Notes under the pieces: model-generated
Database searches by the model: none
Told to the model about the DNA's origin: nothing
The model's input: the letters and a program-made list of their open reading frames with translations, nothing else
DNA from: Novosphingobium lindaniclasticum LE124
GTDB lineage: Bacteria; Pseudomonadota; Alphaproteobacteria; Sphingomonadales; Sphingomonadaceae
Direction of reading: 5' to 3'
NCBI RefSeq assembly: GCF_000445125.1
Contig: NZ_ATHL01000036.1
Location: 1-36,314, forward strand
DNA: 36,314 nt
Shown: in pieces, positions 15,209 to 23,269 of the stretch
How positions within the stretch are numbered: the stretch's first letter is position 1
Layout of the letters: every line of letters begins with the position of its first letter
Program-made: the position numbers and the translations under genes

Positions 15209-15952
15209 TCAGGAACCCGACTTGAGGAACCATCGCTGCCGCCAGCCATATTCGGCTTCTACGGCATTGCCCTGCGCATCCCGTGCCGGTTTGAAGCGAA
15301 ACCGCTCGGCCGCGAGCCGGCAGGTGACGCGATCGGCCTCCGGATCCGGGCTGGCCTGAACCACGCGGCATGCTTTCACGCGCCCCTCGATGCCGACCCG
15401 AAGGGCGATGACGACTTGCGCTCCCAGCCGCAAGTCCCGGCTTTCCCGGGGGTAGTCGCGGGCGGAGTTGATGTCACCGGCGATCTTCACCGGTTTGGCC
15501 GCAATTCCGCCGCCACCGCCCTGCCCCGATCCGCTCGCGCCCGATCCGGTACCCGCACCGCTGCCCGCTGCGCCGGCCCCCGCTCCGTCGCTCCGCGCTC
15601 CCGAACTCCGGTCCTCGCCGGATCCGGCCACGGGCGGCGCGACGGTCGGCTTGATCGCCACGACCGCGCGAGGAACTACGGTTTCACGAGGCTTTGCGAC
15701 CTTGCCCGGTGCACCGGCCGCGCCTTGCGCCCGCTCCGGTGCAGCCGCTGGAGCGGGATCGGGCGTCGGCGATGGCGGCGGCGAGGCGAGCGGCACGTCG
15801 AAAGCCCGGGTGAGAGAGCCGACGATCCTCGTGCCCAATTCGGGAGTGAAGGCGCGGATCAGCACCGCCAGAGCGGCAAAATGAAGCACCGCCACCAGCA
15901 GGATCATGCCGGCTCGCGTGCGCCGGGGCGGCTTCAGATCGGCTCGGTTCAT
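15209..15952 (-). CDS. TonB-family energy transducer
   Basis: A 247-residue TonB-like protein linking the inner-membrane proton-motive force to outer-membrane receptors. It has an N-terminal transmembrane helix (GMILLVAVLHFAALAVLIRA), a Pro/Ala-rich periplasmic stretch and a Gly/Ser/Ala-rich linker. The TonB C-terminal domain covers about the last 85 residues (RDYPRESRDLRLGAQVVIAL, RVKACRVVQASPDPEAD, RFRFKPARDAQGN). In the same frame the sequence is open up to the regulator upstream, and an ATG at 16156 overlaps that gene's stop codon. I prefer 15952 because the membrane anchor then lies near the N terminus. Confidence 0.85.
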   Translation of the reverse strand: MNRADLKPPRRTRAGMILLVAVLHFAALAVLIRAFTPELGTRIVGSLTRAFDVPLASPPPSPTPDPAPAAAPERAQGAAGAPGKVAKPRETVVPRAVVAIKPTVAPPVAGSGEDRSSGARSDGAGAGAAGSGAGTGSGASGSGQGGGGGIAAKPVKIAGDINSARDYPRESRDLRLGAQVVIALRVGIEGRVKACRVVQASPDPEADRVTCRLAAERFRFKPARDAQGNAVEAEYGWRQRWFLKSGS

Positions 15953-16155
15953 GCTTTCAAGGTGCCAGTCCTGCGCGAAGCCCAGCAAGCGTGAGACGTT
16001 TCGCCGTTTCCTCCATATCGGATTCTCATCGACCAAGGACAATTCATCCGTGCGATCGCGAGCGACCTCGGCCTGACCAAACGGCGCAGGCCTGTCGATG
16101 TTCCCCCGGAAGCGGTCGAAGCCACCTGCCGCTACGACAGGCGAATGGGAAAACA

Positions 16156-17553
16156 TCAGCTCTCCGCGAAGGAATAGGGCTGCGCGGCGCGGCGGTAATC
16201 GTCCGCGAGCACGTCCCGCCCGATCGGCGGCACCGATCGTGCCGCGCAATCGGCGCGCTGGCACAGGCGGCAGGTGACGCCGATCGGGGTCACCGCCGCG
16301 TTCTCGGCCTCCCGACCCGAGACATAGACGAGCTTGGCGGCTTCCTCCGCGGCGCAGGCCAGGGCCACGGCGCGGGTGACCTTCGTCCGGCCATGCCGCC
16401 CCTCGCCTGAAACGACGGTGCGCGCGATGGAGAAGAAACGCTGCCCGTCCGGCAGTTCCAGCCACTGGGTGCGGACTTCTCCCGGTGAGCGGAAGACCTG
16501 GTGGACGGACCACAAGGGACAGCCGCCGCCATGGGCGGCGAAAGGAAAACCTGCCCCGTCGAGCCGCTTGGAGACGTTGCCCGCCTCGTCCACGCGCAGG
16601 AAGAAGAACGGCACGCGCTCCTCGCCGGGGCGGTGAAGCGTGGTAAGACGATGGGCGACTTGCTCGAAGCTGGTTCCGAACAGACCGCAGAGCGCCTCGA
16701 TGTCGTAGCCGCGCGCCCCCGCCGCCTGGGCGAATTTGCCATAGGGCATCACGATCGCGGCCGCCGCGTAACCCGCCAGGGCTCTGCGCACGAGAGTGGC
16801 GGTGATGGGCTGAGCGAAAGCGGCGGCGCGTACCACCGCCACGATGTCGGCCCGCATGGCCGTATGGGCGATGTGGGTGGCGATCTGGAAAGCGCGGCTG
16901 GACGCGCTGAGCGTGTCGTCGATCAGCAGTTGCTGGTTATGCCGGTCGAAGCGGCGCAGCGAATCCACCATGACGTCGGGCGGCAGGAAGCGCAGACGCA
17001 CCCCCCTGGCACCGAGCCAGGCAGCGGCCCCGCCGCTTCGCTCGATTTCTCCCGAGAGTTCCTCGGCCCGCAGATCGATGGCGTGGAAGTAGTTGCGCGA
17101 AGCTCCCAGAAAGCGCTGCGCCTCGCGGACGGGTTCGTTCTCCTCGGCAGCGGGACCGGACGCGCGCTGCTCGGCAAGTGCCTGACTTTCGCGCGTATAG
17201 GCACCGTGCAGCCGCAGCAGAGCCTCGGACACGCCGGGGAAACTCATAGCCAGGTCCGCGATCTCCAGCGAAGGCAGGTCGATATCCGCAAACAGCGGAT
17301 CGCGAAGCACATCGCTCACCCGCCGGGCGTAGTCCGCGCCGTCGTCCCCGGCGATCTGGGCCATGTCGAGCCGGTAGGTTCGCGCCAGACGTAGCAGCAT
17401 GTCCGCCGTCACCGGCCGCTGGTTGCGCTCCAGCAGCGCTACATAGCTGGGCGAGATCTCCAGATCGTCGGCCATGGCCTGCTGGGTCAGCCCCAGTTCG
17501 CGGCGCAGGCGGCGCAGGCGGGGCCCGATATACAGGGGGCGACTCTCTGCCAT
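16156..17553 (-). CDS. XRE-family short-chain acyl regulator, RamB/ScfR type
   Basis: A 465-residue regulator with an N-terminal Xre helix-turn-helix (LRRLRRELGLTQQAMADDLE, then ISPSYVALLERNQRPVT). A middle region resembling the IrrE/ImmA fold follows, and the C-terminal DUF2083-type domain carries VTPIGVTCRLCQRADCAARS, a conserved cysteine cluster. It is built like Corynebacterium RamB and Mycobacterium glyoxylate-shunt regulators, which sense acetate/propionate metabolism and control aceA. The ATG at 17553 has GGAGG 7 bases upstream; an in-frame ATG at 17565 is less likely. Divergence from aceA across the operator at 17621-17645 supports direct control of aceA and itself. Confidence 0.9.
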   Translation of the reverse strand: MAESRPLYIGPRLRRLRRELGLTQQAMADDLEISPSYVALLERNQRPVTADMLLRLARTYRLDMAQIAGDDGADYARRVSDVLRDPLFADIDLPSLEIADLAMSFPGVSEALLRLHGAYTRESQALAEQRASGPAAEENEPVREAQRFLGASRNYFHAIDLRAEELSGEIERSGGAAAWLGARGVRLRFLPPDVMVDSLRRFDRHNQQLLIDDTLSASSRAFQIATHIAHTAMRADIVAVVRAAAFAQPITATLVRRALAGYAAAAIVMPYGKFAQAAGARGYDIEALCGLFGTSFEQVAHRLTTLHRPGEERVPFFFLRVDEAGNVSKRLDGAGFPFAAHGGGCPLWSVHQVFRSPGEVRTQWLELPDGQRFFSIARTVVSGEGRHGRTKVTRAVALACAAEEAAKLVYVSGREAENAAVTPIGVTCRLCQRADCAARSVPPIGRDVLADDYRRAAQPYSFAES

Positions 17554-17620
17554 TTCATCCTCCATCGTCCCGGATCGGGTTCGGGACGGCGACCCACCAC
17601 CACCCTGTCACTACCATACG

Positions 17621-17651
17621 ACTTTACAAGGAACACCTGTAAAGTTTGACA
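17621..17651. promoter_or_regulatory. Inverted-repeat operator between scfR-like gene and aceA
   Basis: ACTTTACA (17621-17628) and TGTAAAGT (17638-17645) are perfect 8-bp inverted arms with a 9-base spacer. A TTGACA hexamer (17646-17651) abuts the right arm on the plus strand and could be the -35 of aceA, though no good -10 follows. On the minus strand TTTACA with TATGGT about 19 bp away may drive the regulator. RamB-family sites are described as TTTGCAAA-like half-sites, so this is a plausible variant. Confidence 0.65.
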
Positions 17652-17740
17652 GCCAGACCGCGCAAGCCGTTCCGCGCCGGCAAAACAGCGCTTAGCTCAA
17701 GCTCATCAGGCAATCGCAATTCCGACGAGGATATCGGCCA

Positions 17741-19333
17741 GTGACCTATCAGAGCAAGATCATCGAAGCGCAGGACACCATCGCGGCGGAGCCGAGCTGG
17801 AGCGGCATCGCTGCGGAGTCGGTCGCGCGGATGCGGCTTCAGAACCGCTTCCGCAGCGGGCTCGACATCGCCCGCCATACCGCCCGCATCATGCGCGAGG
17901 ACATGGCGGCCTATGATCGCGATCCGGCCCATTACACCCAGTCCCTGGGGTGCTGGCATGGATTCATCGGCCAGCAGAAGATGATCTCCATCAAGAAGCA
18001 CTTCGGCACCACGAAAGGGCGCTACCTCTACCTCTCGGGCTGGATGGTCGCGGCGCTGCGCAGCGAGTTCGGGCCTCTGCCCGACCAGTCGATGCATGAG
18101 AAGACCTCGGTCCCCGCGCTGGTCGAGGAACTCTACACGTTCCTGCGCCAGGCGGACGCCCGCGAACTCGGCATGCTGTTCCGCGATCTGGACAAGGCAC
18201 ACGCCGCCGGTGACGAGATCGAAGCCAAGCGCATCGAACATGCCATCGACAACCACGAAACCCATGTCGTGCCGATCATAGCCGATATCGACGCCGGCTT
18301 CGGCAATGCCGAGGCGACCTACCTGCTCGCCAGGAAGTTCATCGAGGCCGGCGCCTGCTGCATCCAGATCGAGAACCAGGTGTCGGACGAGAAGCAGTGC
18401 GGCCATCAGGACGGCAAGGTCACCGTCCCGCACGAGGACTTCATCGCGAAGATCCGCGCCGTCCGCTACGCCTTCATGGAACTGGGCGTCGACGAGGGCC
18501 TGATCGTGGCGCGCACCGACTCCCTCGGCGCCGGGCTGACCAAGCAGATCGCCTTCACCCGCGAGCCCGGCGACATCGGCGACCGCTACAACGGCTTCCT
18601 TGACTGTGAGGAAGTCGCCGCGGGCGAACTCGGCCACGGCGAGGTTCTCATCACGCGGGACGGCAAGCTGATGCGTCCGAAGCGGCTGCCCTCGAACCTC
18701 TACCAGTTCCGCAGCGGAACCGGCGAGGATCGCTGCGTGCTCGACTGCATCCATGCTCTGGAGAACGGCGCGGACCTGCTGTGGATCGAAACCGAGAAGC
18801 CGCATATTGGCCAGATCGGCGGGATGGTCCGACGCATTCGCGAGGCGATCCCGAACGCCAAGCTGGTCTACAACAACTCGCCCAGCTTCAACTGGACGCT
18901 GAACTTCCGGCAGCAGGTCTTCGACGCCTGGGAAGCGGAAGGCCGGGACCTGCGGGGGTACGACCGGGCCAAGCTGATGAGCGTGGACTACGACGGCACC
19001 GCGCTGGCGGACGAGGCCGACGAGCGCATTCGCACCTTCCAAAAGGATGCGGCGCGCGAGGCCGGCATCTTCCACCACCTCATCACGCTGCCGACCTATC
19101 ATACGGCGGCCCTGTCGACCGACAATCTGGCGCGGGCGTACTTCGGCGAGGCCGGGATGCTCGGCTACGTCAAGGGCGTGCAGCGCCAGGAGATCCGCCA
19201 GGGCATCGCTTGCGTGAAGCACCAGAACATGGCCGGCTCCGATATCGGCGACGACCACAAGGAATACTTCGCCGGCGAGGCCGCGCTCAAGGCCGGCGGC
19301 ACGCACAATACGATGAACCAATTCGCTGCCTGA
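17741..19333 (+). CDS. aceA: Isocitrate lyase
   Basis: A 530-residue isocitrate lyase, cleaving isocitrate to glyoxylate and succinate, the first step of the glyoxylate shunt for growth on acetate or fatty acids. The active-site loop reads KQCGH (K218-H222), with the catalytic Cys at 220. ADIDAGFGN (181-189) carries the metal-binding aspartates. Other conserved stretches are CCIQIENQVSDEKQ, GLIVARTDSLGA, LWIETEKP and YNNSPSFNW. It is the long form, about 100 residues larger than the enteric enzyme, like the Pseudomonas-type subfamily. The start is GTG 17741. The last codons (NQFAA-stop) lie inside the first unit of a hairpin repeat. Confidence 0.97.
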   Translation: MTYQSKIIEAQDTIAAEPSWSGIAAESVARMRLQNRFRSGLDIARHTARIMREDMAAYDRDPAHYTQSLGCWHGFIGQQKMISIKKHFGTTKGRYLYLSGWMVAALRSEFGPLPDQSMHEKTSVPALVEELYTFLRQADARELGMLFRDLDKAHAAGDEIEAKRIEHAIDNHETHVVPIIADIDAGFGNAEATYLLARKFIEAGACCIQIENQVSDEKQCGHQDGKVTVPHEDFIAKIRAVRYAFMELGVDEGLIVARTDSLGAGLTKQIAFTREPGDIGDRYNGFLDCEEVAAGELGHGEVLITRDGKLMRPKRLPSNLYQFRSGTGEDRCVLDCIHALENGADLLWIETEKPHIGQIGGMVRRIREAIPNAKLVYNNSPSFNWTLNFRQQVFDAWEAEGRDLRGYDRAKLMSVDYDGTALADEADERIRTFQKDAAREAGIFHHLITLPTYHTAALSTDNLARAYFGEAGMLGYVKGVQRQEIRQGIACVKHQNMAGSDIGDDHKEYFAGEAALKAGGTHNTMNQFAA

Positions 19334-19402
19334 GGCAGCGGGGGGAACCAATTCGCTGCCTGAGGCAGCGGGGGAACCAATTCGCTGCCCGAGGCAGCGG
19401 GG
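19316..19402 (+). repeat. Three tandem hairpin repeats at the aceA stop codon
   Basis: Units at 19316-19345 (30 bp), 19346-19374 (29 bp) and 19375-19402 (28 bp) share AACCAATTCGCTGCC, TGA, GGCAGCG and a G run. A fourth partial copy starts at 19403 (AACCGGTTCG). Each unit contains the stem CGCTGCC / GGCAGCG around a three-base loop, which in unit 1 is the aceA stop codon (19331-19333). The G run shortens from six to five to four. Unit 3 has CGA in place of TGA. Unit 2 keeps an in-frame TGA. Confidence 0.95.
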
Positions 19403-19474
19403 AACCGGTTCGCCCCCAAATTCAAAGGTCGCCGGGATGGTTCCGGGGCCGCCAAGCAAGGAAAGGAAGGTACT

Positions 19475-19645
19475 ATGACCATGATGACCGCCGAACCGGC
19501 CCGCGCCCGCGCGGTACTTTCGAACCAGGACTTCAAGCTGCTGCAGGAAGCCGTGCTCTACTACATGCGCGCGCATGAGGACGATCCGGTCAGCTCGACG
19601 TATTCGAACCTGTACCATCGGCTGGGAAGCGCCACGCGGCGCTGA
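19475..19645 (+). CDS. Small 56-residue hypothetical protein downstream of aceA
   Basis: ATG 19475 follows GGAAAGGAAGG, a strong ribosome-binding site, and reads 56 residues to TGA 19643-19645. The product is soluble and charged: MTMMTAEPARARAVLSNQDF, then a helix-like KLLQEAVLYYMRAHEDD and YSNLYHRLGSATRR. No family is recognised. It lies in the same frame as aceA; after the second in-frame TGA (19361-19363) the frame is open straight into it. A terminator follows at 19744, so it probably shares the aceA transcript. Its position suggests a role linked to the glyoxylate shunt, which is inference. Confidence 0.72.
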   Translation: MTMMTAEPARARAVLSNQDFKLLQEAVLYYMRAHEDDPVSSTYSNLYHRLGSATRR

Positions 19646-19743
19646 CTGAACGAACTGCCGGAACACCGCCACCGATAAGGCGGAGACCGGAACCGGCCCC
19701 TGGGGGTCGGCAACCTTGAAGCGTTTTCCTGGGGAGGAAAGCC

Positions 19744-19775
19744 AGCCCGTCGCATTCCGGTGCGGCGGGCTTTTT
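19744..19775 (+). terminator. Terminator of the aceA transcript
   Basis: AGCCCGTCGCA (19744-19754) pairs with TGCGGCGGGCT (19761-19771) through a 6-base loop, with one T-G pair, followed by five T residues. Confidence 0.9.
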
Positions 19776-19786
19776 CGCACTGGTTA

Positions 19787-20046
19787 GGGCATAAACTCAT
19801 AAATGGCACCACCGAGGCGTCCAAATGGCGAACAGCTCGGGCCGAGGCGGCCGCCGGGCGGGCGGGCTGCCCCTCCAAGGTCGGTTCGGTTCGAGATGGA
19901 AGCCATTTGGGCGTTCCTTCGAATTTAACGCAAAATGGTCCATCGCTTCGTCAGGAAACCTTGAAATACGGAAGTATCCCTGGGGCTTCCTTCCTCGCGC
20001 TGAACCATTTTGCCTTCTCGATGGCGCCATTTATGAGTTTACGCCC
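19787..20046. mobile_element. MITE-like element with long terminal inverted repeats, TA-flanked
   Basis: The 260-bp segment starts GGGCATAAACTCATAAATGG and ends with its reverse complement (20026-20046); 20 of 21 terminal positions match, and weaker similarity runs on to about 45 bp. Both ends abut TA dinucleotides (19785-19786 and 20047-20048), as for IS630/Tc1-type insertion. Inside are two more nested inverted repeats: CCAAATGGC (19821-19829) with GCCATTTGG (19902-19910), and GCAAAATGGT (19930-19939) with ACCATTTTGC (20004-20013). No reading frame resembles a transposase. The most economical reading is a non-autonomous miniature transposon. Confidence 0.7.
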
Positions 20047-20170
20047 TAATTTACAGCTTTGCGGCGATGCTGCGGTATCACTCCAGCCCGCCGATTTGCG
20101 CCGAGAGAAAAATTAACGCCTTGCAGGCTAAGGAAAACCAAGGGTTGGGGCTCGTTGGCTGGTATGGACA

Positions 20171-22252
20171 TTGCAGAAAGAAAACGAACCCTTAGAAGGC
20201 GAAGCACAGCCTGAGACGCTCGACGCCGCCCTGGCGGCCATGTCGCGTGCGGAACGGCGGCTGCGCGAAGCCATCGAAGTGCTGCCGCAAGGCGTGGTCT
20301 TTCTGGACGAAGACGGCCGATACCTGCTGTGGAACCGCAAGTACGAGGAGATCTACTGCCGCTCCGCGGACTTGCTGGAGCCTGGTGCCCGGCTGGCGGA
20401 TACGCTGCGGGTCGGCATCGAGCGCGGGGATTATCCCGAGGCGATCGGCCGCGAGGAGGAATGGCTCCGCCAACGCTTGCGGCTGATCGATGAGCCTGCC
20501 GCGCGTCACGAGCAGCGCCTTGCCGATGGGCGCTGCATCCTGATCGACGAGCGCAAGACCGAAGACGGCGGCTCGATCGGCCTGCGGGTCGACATCACCG
20601 AGCTCAAGCGCCAGGAAGAGAGCTTCCGCCGGCTTTTCGATCGCAACCCCCTGGCCATGCTGGTTCACGACCCTGAAACGGGCAAGATCCTGAAAGCCAA
20701 TGCTTCCGCCTGCCGCCTGTTCGGCTTTACGCCGCCGGAGATGGACGGCCTCGACACCCGCCGCGTCTTCTCGGGCGAAGAATGGCCCGCCGCCGCCCGA
20801 ATGCTCGAAGGCGACACGCCTGCGGGGGATGCCTGCTGGCAGATGGTGAAACGCGGCGGCGAAGCGGTAGAGGCGAACGTTTCCACCCACGTCTCGGTGC
20901 TGGACGAACGGCAGGTGACGATCGCGTCGATCTTCGACGTCACCGAACGCAGACGCATCGAGCGGCGCATGGAACACATGGCGCGGCATGACGAACTGAC
21001 CGGCCTGGCGAACCGGTCGCATTGCCGCGAACGGCTGCGCGATCGGGTCGGAAGCGCCTCTCCGGCCGAGACGGTCACGCTGAGCCTGATCGATCTCGAC
21101 AACTTCAAGACCGTGAACGACACCTATGGCCACCACTTCGGCGATGCCCTGCTCACCGACGCTGCCCGGCGGATGCGGGAGCTGGTCCCGCCCGGCGCCC
21201 TGCTCTGCCGTATCGGGGGCGACGAATTCGCCGTCATTTTCAGCGGGTCGAGCCGCACCCATGCCGAACTCGTCAGCAAGGCGATCGTCGCCAGGCTTTG
21301 CGAGCCCTTCCACATCCACGGCAACACCCTGCATATCGGCGCCACCGTCGGCATCGCGGCGGCGCCGTTCGACAGCAGCGACCCCGAAACCTTGATGCGC
21401 TACGCCGATCTCGCGCTCTATGCCGCCAAGGCGGAGCGTCGCGGGAGTTGTCGCAGCTTCGAAGTCGCGATGGACGAAGCCGCGCAGGCCAAAAGCCGGC
21501 TCGAAACCGACTTGCGCAAGGCCGTCCAGGAGGGCGAACTGGAAGTGTACTATCAGCCCCTGCTCAACCTGGAGACCGGCGCGGTAGAGTGCTGCGAGGC
21601 CTTGCTGCGCTGGAACCACGCGGAGCGCGGACAGGTCTCGCCCGAAGTCTTCGTGCCGCTGGCGGAGGAACTCGGCCTGATCGACAAGCTGGGCCGCTTC
21701 GTGCTGCAGACCGCCTGCCGCGAGGCGACGCGGTGGCCCGAGCAGATACGTGTCTCCGTCAACGTCTCCCCCGTGCAGTTCCGCAACGGCAACCTGCTGA
21801 GCACCGTCATCAATGCCCTGGCCAATTCCGGCCTCGATGCCGGGCGGCTCGAACTCGAGATCACCGAGGCCGTGCTGATGGAGCAAGGTCCCCGTCCCGC
21901 CGCGATCATCCGCAACTTGCGCGCCTTCGGCATCGGCATTTCGCTCGACGACTTCGGCACCGGCTATTCCTCGCTGAGCTACCTGCTCAACTACCCGTTC
22001 ACCAAGATCAAGATCGACAAGTCCTTCATTCTCAATCTGCACGAGGAAGCCAGTTCGCGCGCGGTGATCCGCGCGGTGATCGGCCTGGGCCGCAGCCTGG
22101 GCCTGGCCGTCGCGGCAGAGGGGATCGAAAGCGACGTCGAGCGGGAATACTTGCGCTCCGAAGGCTGTACCCAGGGTCAGGGCTTCCTGTTCGGCAGGCC
22201 GCAGCCCGGCTCCATGCTGGAGTTTGCCGGGATGTCGTCCCGCAAGACCTGA
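20171..22252 (+). CDS. PAS-PAS-GGDEF-EAL c-di-GMP turnover protein
   Basis: A 693-residue soluble protein with no membrane segment. Two PAS domains (about 25-145 and 148-262) precede a GGDEF domain (about 265-430) and an EAL domain (about 440-685). The cyclase signature GGDEF is intact at 349-353, with IDLDNFKTVND upstream, but there is no RxxD inhibitory site five residues before it. The phosphodiesterase side has EAL (476-478), NVSPVQF, LELEITEAVLM, LDDFGTGYSS and KIDKSFI, so both activities are possible. The start is TTG 20171 with no strong binding site; ATG 20240 is an alternative lacking 23 residues. The pfkB-type gene follows after 87 bp. Confidence 0.93.
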   Translation: MQKENEPLEGEAQPETLDAALAAMSRAERRLREAIEVLPQGVVFLDEDGRYLLWNRKYEEIYCRSADLLEPGARLADTLRVGIERGDYPEAIGREEEWLRQRLRLIDEPAARHEQRLADGRCILIDERKTEDGGSIGLRVDITELKRQEESFRRLFDRNPLAMLVHDPETGKILKANASACRLFGFTPPEMDGLDTRRVFSGEEWPAAARMLEGDTPAGDACWQMVKRGGEAVEANVSTHVSVLDERQVTIASIFDVTERRRIERRMEHMARHDELTGLANRSHCRERLRDRVGSASPAETVTLSLIDLDNFKTVNDTYGHHFGDALLTDAARRMRELVPPGALLCRIGGDEFAVIFSGSSRTHAELVSKAIVARLCEPFHIHGNTLHIGATVGIAAAPFDSSDPETLMRYADLALYAAKAERRGSCRSFEVAMDEAAQAKSRLETDLRKAVQEGELEVYYQPLLNLETGAVECCEALLRWNHAERGQVSPEVFVPLAEELGLIDKLGRFVLQTACREATRWPEQIRVSVNVSPVQFRNGNLLSTVINALANSGLDAGRLELEITEAVLMEQGPRPAAIIRNLRAFGIGISLDDFGTGYSSLSYLLNYPFTKIKIDKSFILNLHEEASSRAVIRAVIGLGRSLGLAVAAEGIESDVEREYLRSEGCTQGQGFLFGRPQPGSMLEFAGMSSRKT

Positions 22253-22339
22253 CCGACCCGAAGGAACCGGCCGAATGCTTTGCGATTGAAGAGAAACGCG
22301 GGCATCAACCTCTCTCCCGTGCATCCAGGAGCCGTCTTG

Positions 22340-23269
22340 ATGAAGACCATCGCCACCTTGACGATGAACCCTACGATCGACGTGTCCTACGATGTCGGCA
22401 AAGTCCGGCACACCCACAAGATGCGCACCGACAACGAGCACTATGCTCCCGGCGGCGGCGGGATCAACGTGGCCCGGGTCTTTGCGCGGCTTGGCGGTCA
22501 TGCGCGGTGCTTCTATCTCTCCGGCGGTGCGACAGGACCGGCGCTGGACGGTTTGATCGACCTGCATCGACTCGTCCGCACGCGCATCGCCATCGCCGGT
22601 CCGACACGGGTCGCCGCCGACGTTCTGGAACACGATACCGGCAAGGAGTATCGCTTCACGCCGGCCGGTCCGCACGTCAGCGAGGCCGAGTGGCAGGACT
22701 GCCTCGACCAGCTTGCCGAAGCCGATTGCGACGTCATGGTGCTGAGCGGTTCGTTGCCGCCCGGCGTGCCGGACGACTATTATGCCCGCGTGTCGCGCAT
22801 GATGCGGCAGCGCGGCCGCCAGGTGGTGCTCGACAGTTCAGGCAAGGCACTGGCGGCCGGGATTGCCGAAGGCGGGCTCCTGCTGATCAAGCCGAGCCAG
22901 GGGGAGTTGCAGCAATATGTCGGCCGCAAGCTCGAGGATGTCGCGGCGATCGGCAATGCCGCCATGGAGATCGTCGAAAGCGGCAAGGCCCGCCTCGTCG
23001 CCGTGACGATGGGTCACGAAGGCGCGGTTCTCGCGCGCGCGGGCGGCCCGGTGTTCCTGCCCGCGCTCAAGATCGACGCCGCCAGCGCCGTCGGGGCGGG
23101 AGACAGCTTCGTCGCGGCGATGGTGCATGCGCTCTGCCGGGGCGACGATGAATTGCAAGCCTTTCGCCGGGGCATGGCGGCCGGATCGGCTGCGGTCCTG
23201 CGCGCCGGAACCGACCTGGCGCGTCCGGCCGACATCGAGCGGATGCTGGAGCGGATAGCGCCGCTGTAA
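22340..23269 (+). CDS. PfkB-family hexose-phosphate kinase (1-phosphofructokinase/Pfk-2 type)
   Basis: A 309-residue ribokinase-superfamily sugar kinase of the Pfk-2/FruK/LacC branch. Visible are the N-terminal TLTMNPTIDVSYDV, the substrate loop APGGGGINVARVFARLGG, VLSGSLPPGVPDDYY, LLIKPSQGELQQYVG and the ATP/anion-hole motif DAASAVGAGDSFVAAMVHAL, whose GAGD holds the catalytic Asp. The phosphorylated sugar cannot be fixed from motifs; fructose 6-phosphate or fructose 1-phosphate are most likely. ATG 22340 is preceded by CCAGGAG; an in-frame start 20 codons upstream is less likely. No PTS or aldolase genes are adjacent. Confidence 0.9.
   Translation: MKTIATLTMNPTIDVSYDVGKVRHTHKMRTDNEHYAPGGGGINVARVFARLGGHARCFYLSGGATGPALDGLIDLHRLVRTRIAIAGPTRVAADVLEHDTGKEYRFTPAGPHVSEAEWQDCLDQLAEADCDVMVLSGSLPPGVPDDYYARVSRMMRQRGRQVVLDSSGKALAAGIAEGGLLLIKPSQGELQQYVGRKLEDVAAIGNAAMEIVESGKARLVAVTMGHEGAVLARAGGPVFLPALKIDAASAVGAGDSFVAAMVHALCRGDDELQAFRRGMAAGSAAVLRAGTDLARPADIERMLERIAPL

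Noticed and set aside
17624..19780. 718-codon minus-strand frame across aceA
   Set aside because: Antisense shadow of isocitrate lyase; low-complexity His/Val/Ala composition and no known motif.
20164..20214. 16-codon plus-strand ORF starting ATG 20164, possible leader peptide before the GGDEF-EAL gene
   Set aside because: No ribosome-binding site and no attenuator structure; it overlaps the main frame.
20192..22675. 827-codon minus-strand frame across the GGDEF-EAL gene
   Set aside because: Antisense shadow; the plus frame carries GGDEF and EAL signatures.
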